Below, in pieces: positions 60,101-64,000 of a stretch of DNA of 64,000 bases (positions are counted from its first letter, which is position 1; every line of letters starts with the position of its first letter). A program made the translations under genes and the position numbers. This stretch comes from Ectobius pallidus. Taxonomy: Eukaryota; Arthropoda; Insecta; Blattodea; Ectobiidae. The notes beneath the pieces were generated by a model. That model saw only the letters and a list, made by a program, of their open reading frames with translations, was not told the DNA's origin and did not search any database. The DNA lies in assembly GCA_964059195.1 (NCBI GenBank), contig CAXKWD010000005.1:138461686-138525685 (forward strand), written 5' to 3'.

Positions 60101-60859
60101 TAAAACCATTTTCTATGGACTTACACTACTTGTATTCTGAGTGCCTCAAATGTATCAGAATTTTAAAAAAAGTCATTGGCATGCAATTAACAATCCCCTA
60201 AACATAGTACTACTTAATATCGATTTATTTTCGACACTTAGGCCTAGTTGTCGTTATTTATTTAAACTTTTATTTCATGTATTCGTGCATCTAAATATGG
60301 GTTCATTCGCATTCTACAATTTCATTCGATAATTTTGCTTGAACTATTGACGTTGCTACACATATTATATAACAGCAATAAAGAATCTATTATCTATTAT
60401 CATCATGTTACGTTGTACTTTATTCCAATATGATGTTATTTATTTTCTGATTGTTGCAGTTGTTATCGTTGAATGCTAAGATAGCTAAGGTTACTCTTAT
60501 TAACATTAGAACAGTAGTCAAGGCTGATAAGAAAATCGCTTTTTCTAATCAGTACGAATCTCATATTACCGGATAAGGAAGTTTCACACTTTTAATTGTT
60601 TCGTACTATGAAAATTCATGATTTCGATTCTCGTCGTGGAAGAAATTTCTTCTGAAGATTATATTATAAATCTCCCCGACAGCCATTTCATAAAATATGG
60701 GAATTTTCCCTCAAAGAGAGATGTTATACGCCTATTGTAATTGGGTGGTCAAATCTAAATTTAAAACCTCAAATTCACTGAATATTAAGGAATTAAGTGT
60801 ATTTGAAGTTGTTTCATGTGTAAAACTGCCATCGATTTCAACCGTGGATAATTTTCTCT
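54133..60859. other. AT-rich non-coding stretch
   Basis: About 6.7 kb without a supportable gene. A run of C at 54770-54784 and a pyrimidine-rich patch at 57110-57200 stand out. The 137-codon frame at 55796-56209 has no start or domain I can defend. The text around 58090-58150 vaguely resembles a tRNA-derived repeat but lacks clear boxes. Confidence 0.4.
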
Positions 60860-60872
60860 ATATTATTACTAC

Positions 60873-60927
<55 letters not shown>

Positions 60928-60928
60928 G
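60860..60928. repeat. (ATT)n microsatellite
   Basis: About 23 ATT triplets with one interruption near the start. Confidence 0.95.
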
Positions 60929-62387
60929 TCTTGAGAAAACTCTTTTTATAAAAATGTATTCTTAGCCATTTCCATTTCTTTAGAAGAGTATAATATACCT
61001 CGAAATACCTCTTCGCTTAATATCTTTCAAGTTCAGAAAATTACAGTCCTATTTGCTTGTGGGGTAATCTTTAGGATACACATGGAAAGCCAAAATTCGA
61101 TTGCAGTAATAGCTGTAGACCGAGAGTCGTTATTATACACATGAAGACGAAGTAATAAAAAATAATTTCCTGGTTATAATTGGACATGTTTTTATAAGAG
61201 ACTGTAATATTAACTTCTTTTTAGAAAATATGTTGCACTTTCTTGTATATTTCATCAAGTTCTGCATTAACTTACTTTTTTGTTCATCAGTGCATGCAAT
61301 TTTACAAAAATTGGAATGGATTTTTAGTTGCTTCAGAAGTACAATTTTCAGTTTAAAGTAGATTGTTTTAAATTATAGTAAGAATGGAAATTGGTCCTTA
61401 AATTAAGAAGGCCACACTGGATAATGCAACTAGAGACCTGCTTTCAATTATTTTAATATACAAGCTGGTAAGTTTTTGTGTGTAATTAATTATCTACTTC
61501 CCCTGAAGGGTATTTAAAAGCCAGTAGTAACTAGAGTTTATAGGGAACTTAAATTTATTCGACCAGCCCCATTTAACTTTATAGCCTTAGAGACGCTATT
61601 ACGTTGATTATAGTCAAGTTCAGAATGTCTTGAGTGCATAATAAAAAGCAAAATTGATATTGCCTTGGCATAAGCCTAACTACATGGTTCTTAAAAATAA
61701 AAACTTCACTTTAAAAAATTAAGATGTAGAAGTATAGGCCTAATTGCTCAAGAAAAAAATTGAAGTGGCATTTTTGCCAAGTTTTAATTTTGTAACACTT
61801 CAGTATAACCAGGGCAAGAAATTTCAAATCTGAAGGCAGCACCCAAACCAAGAATTGTAGTCGCCATTATTATTAGTTTATTACATACATAGGAGCCTGA
61901 TATTTTGGTGAAATAATGTGACAGATTTCGATGCTAAGGCCCTTCCCAGGTTTACCAATATTTCAGAGGCCAACGCTGCTCTATCCTCTGGGAAACGTTG
62001 AAAAATCTGGCTAAAAACCCGTGGCAAATATATTCATAGGTCTTACGCTACACCACGAATACTTCAAGTCATAAAAGTTCTTTTATAAGTAACTACATTT
62101 GGCATTGATACATTTTTTTCCTTTATTTGCATGAATAGTCATATAAGGGTAAAAAAGTCCATCAAAATTACTAAAAGCCTACTTTAGATAACAATTTATA
62201 AAGGGGAAATTCTGCATGAAATAGGGATCTAATGATAGCATCCATACTATTCGGCAGCCTTTTCTTTTATCGATTTCAAGTATTTATATCTTCTCGTAGT
62301 CAAAAAGATATCAGAAAAGGACGCTACTGGAAGATTGAAAATAAATCAAAATACTAAAACCTGTGATTTCAAATAATATTTTCTTGC
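60929..62387. other. AT-rich non-coding stretch
   Basis: Nothing recognisable. Confidence 0.45.
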
Positions 62388-62452
62388 GAAATTCTCAGTT
62401 GTCATGGAGGGGACGCATTTCTTGGGTCCCCTCCATGACAACTGAGAATTTC
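62388..62452. repeat. Perfect hairpin, 27-bp arms, 11-nt loop
   Basis: The arms 62388-62414 and 62426-62452 are exact inverted copies (core tgtcatggaggggac), and the loop is gcatttcttgg. TTCTTGCG flanks the hairpin as a direct repeat (62381-62388 and 62450-62457), and the loop contains the related word tttcttgg. Confidence 0.95.
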
Positions 62453-63563
62453 TTGCGTATTTACACATTTCGCACGGGCCAACCAATTTCGAAATGTTTC
62501 GTAGATTTAAAATGTCCAATAGTGGCATTTTAAGCATTTGTAAAACTGGCTAAGGAAAGTTGTTTTATTAAATTTGTGAAAAATGATTTAAATCATAAAA
62601 TTGGTCTGAAGATTTCAACTCCTAATGTACTATAACTTTCGTAGGTTTAGGTATGTGTTCATGAAACCACATAATATTGTTTCTATACTTCCATAGGTTT
62701 GTTCCAACTACACTGAATGGTTGTCATCGGATGCCCGACGCATGCACGCATTGAGAGATAGTAGACAAAGGGGTTGCGAAACATGCTCATGCTTCGGGCA
62801 TGGGATGACGGCTTCTTAATGTTACTGGGAAACATCTCAAACAGTCATTAGTCATCAGGCCTATATATAGTTTATTTAAAAATCTAATTTAAGATACCGT
62901 TGGTTTTAATTAGAGGCCTCGATTTTTTATTTATCCAGAACTAGATTTCCTTTAATGAACTTATCTACATATATTCTTAAAAATTCCGGCTTGCCTTTAT
63001 AAGAATTCATAGCTGACATGTTCCTGAATAATAAACTAATTTTAAGTTAGCACGAATTATAACACGCATTGAAATTCGTGACTCGGGTCCCAAATGAGAT
63101 CCTTGTGGGAGTACCGGTCCGTCAATTTCATCTTCAGCGGGAGTTGAAGTGAAATTAAAATAGAATCTCTCCATCTCTCTCTTTTTCTCTTTATCTTTCT
63201 GTTATAAGGATGTCCAAGAAGCGAAAGTTGCTGGCAGATAGAACTCCTTTCTCATCTTATTAAACCAGGAATGAGTAATTAATTACATGTTACTATCTTC
63301 TGGGTAATGTGGATGTTAACAAAATGCATACCCTTTTGAATGAAGAACTCTGAGGTGTAATTAGAAGATTAGTAAGGGTAGCATTTATCTTGAAGGCTGC
63401 TAGAACAATATTATTTCCCACCGGCTCCTGGGGGTTTATAATATGTTACAGTGTTTTTTTTTAGAGAAAAACCTGTTCATGGGTGAGAATGTTTATTTTT
63501 CATTTACCTTACTTATAGGTGCTCACTGTAGGGGTTGTTTTATAATCGTGAAGTTTAACGGAA
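62453..63563. other. Non-coding stretch
   Basis: Nothing recognisable. Confidence 0.4.
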
Positions 63564-63681
63564 ATATATATATATATAAATATAATATAATATATAGTAT
63601 AAATGTAATATAATATATAATATAAATGTAATATAATATATTATATATAATATAATATATAATATCATATTATATATATCA
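63564..63681. repeat. AT-only repeat array
   Basis: A (TA)n run followed by imperfect repeats of tataatataaatgtaata type. Confidence 0.85.
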
Positions 63682-63825
63682 GTTATCTATAGTGTAGGCC
63701 TACAATGCGATAAATTTTCCGTAAAATCTTCACGATTATAAAACAAGTAAGCATCTATAAATAAGGTATACATATATATTGTGAAATCTGTTGGTTTTAA
63801 TAAATTTTATTCTCGACTCTAATAC

Positions 63826-63850
63826 CATTTTTGGTCTTTTACAGGTGAGT
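63826..63850 (+). promoter_or_regulatory. Candidate recursive splice site
   Basis: ttggtcttttACAG is followed directly by GTGAGT (63845-63850). A branch-point-like ctctaat lies about 27 bp upstream of the AG. It has the same form as the site at 16913-16938, on the same strand. Confidence 0.3.
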
Positions 63851-63941
63851 CACTCTGTCGTTCTGCAGAATTGCATAAAGAATGGCAAGTAGAAAATTTA
63901 GATTAATTAAAGTAGAAAAAACTTTTTTTTCGTTGGATTTA

Positions 63942-63942
<1 letters not shown>

Positions 63943-63981
<39 letters not shown>
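63943..63981. repeat. (ATT)n microsatellite
   Basis: About 13 ATT triplets near the end of the window. Confidence 0.95.
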
Positions 63982-63983
<2 letters not shown>

Positions 63984-64000
63984 TGAATTTCCAAAAGTAC

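Overview
The window looks like a stretch of repeat-laden, non-coding DNA from a large insect genome. The base composition is AT-rich, there are long microsatellites, and I find no host protein-coding exon that I can defend. Several dispersed repeats encode fragments resembling families common in cockroach, termite and other insect genomes: an R2-type endonuclease tail, two other LINE 3' ends, a mariner transposase tail, a BED-finger hAT and tRNA-derived SINEs. A cockroach or related insect is my best guess, but this rests on recognition of repeat peptides only. The palindrome TAGGCCTA occurs roughly 23 times by eye outside the young retrotransposon, far above chance.

Layout. 0.5-1.2 kb: 3' end of an R2-like non-LTR retrotransposon. 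4.0-4.4 kb and 17.7-18.1 kb: two copies, in opposite orientation, of a 424-432 bp hAT-type MITE with TIR TAGGGATGGGT and perfect 8-bp target duplications. 5.4-6.8 kb: a tRNA-like sequence and an inverted pair of tRNA-headed SINE copies. 10.8-11.2 kb: 5'-truncated LINE with a perfect 15-bp target duplication. 12.7-21.6 kb: four copies of a second hAT MITE (TIR CAGCGTTTCTCAACCT), with an old hAT relic between them that carries a BED-finger remnant. 21.0-24.3 kb: two direct copies of a 341-bp repeat, the second beside a perfect 77-bp-arm hairpin. 25.8-26.3 kb: large foldback with 256-bp arms. 29.1-29.4 kb: complete SINE with 13-bp target duplication. 32.8-33.0 kb: a LINE 3' tail.

34.0-45.1 kb: a full-length Ty3/gypsy-type LTR retrotransposon of 11,049 bp and the only apparently intact coding system. 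It has two 1384-bp LTRs (TGTAAC...GTTATA) in which I saw no difference, a 4-bp target duplication AGGG, a 755-codon Gag, and a Pol of about 1,340 codons in the -1 frame. Gag and Pol are joined by a textbook slippery heptamer T TTA AAC four codons before the end of Gag, counting the stop, with a possible stem-loop after it. Pol has protease, reverse transcriptase, RNase H and integrase. The LTR tail is odd. It holds a row of degenerate primer-binding-site-like units and, just upstream, a 57-nt stretch that reads as the complement of a lysine tRNA. This suggests repeated capture of primer tRNA and primer-binding sequence into the LTR.

46.4-46.6 kb: another inverted repeat. 52.5-53.4 kb: a foldback made from mariner transposase 3' ends, with a 173-bp tandem duplication. 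53.9-54.1 kb: a truncated SINE. 62.4 kb: a perfect 27-bp hairpin. Two sites on the + strand (16.93 kb and 63.84 kb) have the form of zero-length-exon recursive splice sites (pyrimidine tract, CAG, GTGAGT), which would fit a very long intron. The remaining DNA is AT-rich and holds nothing I can name.
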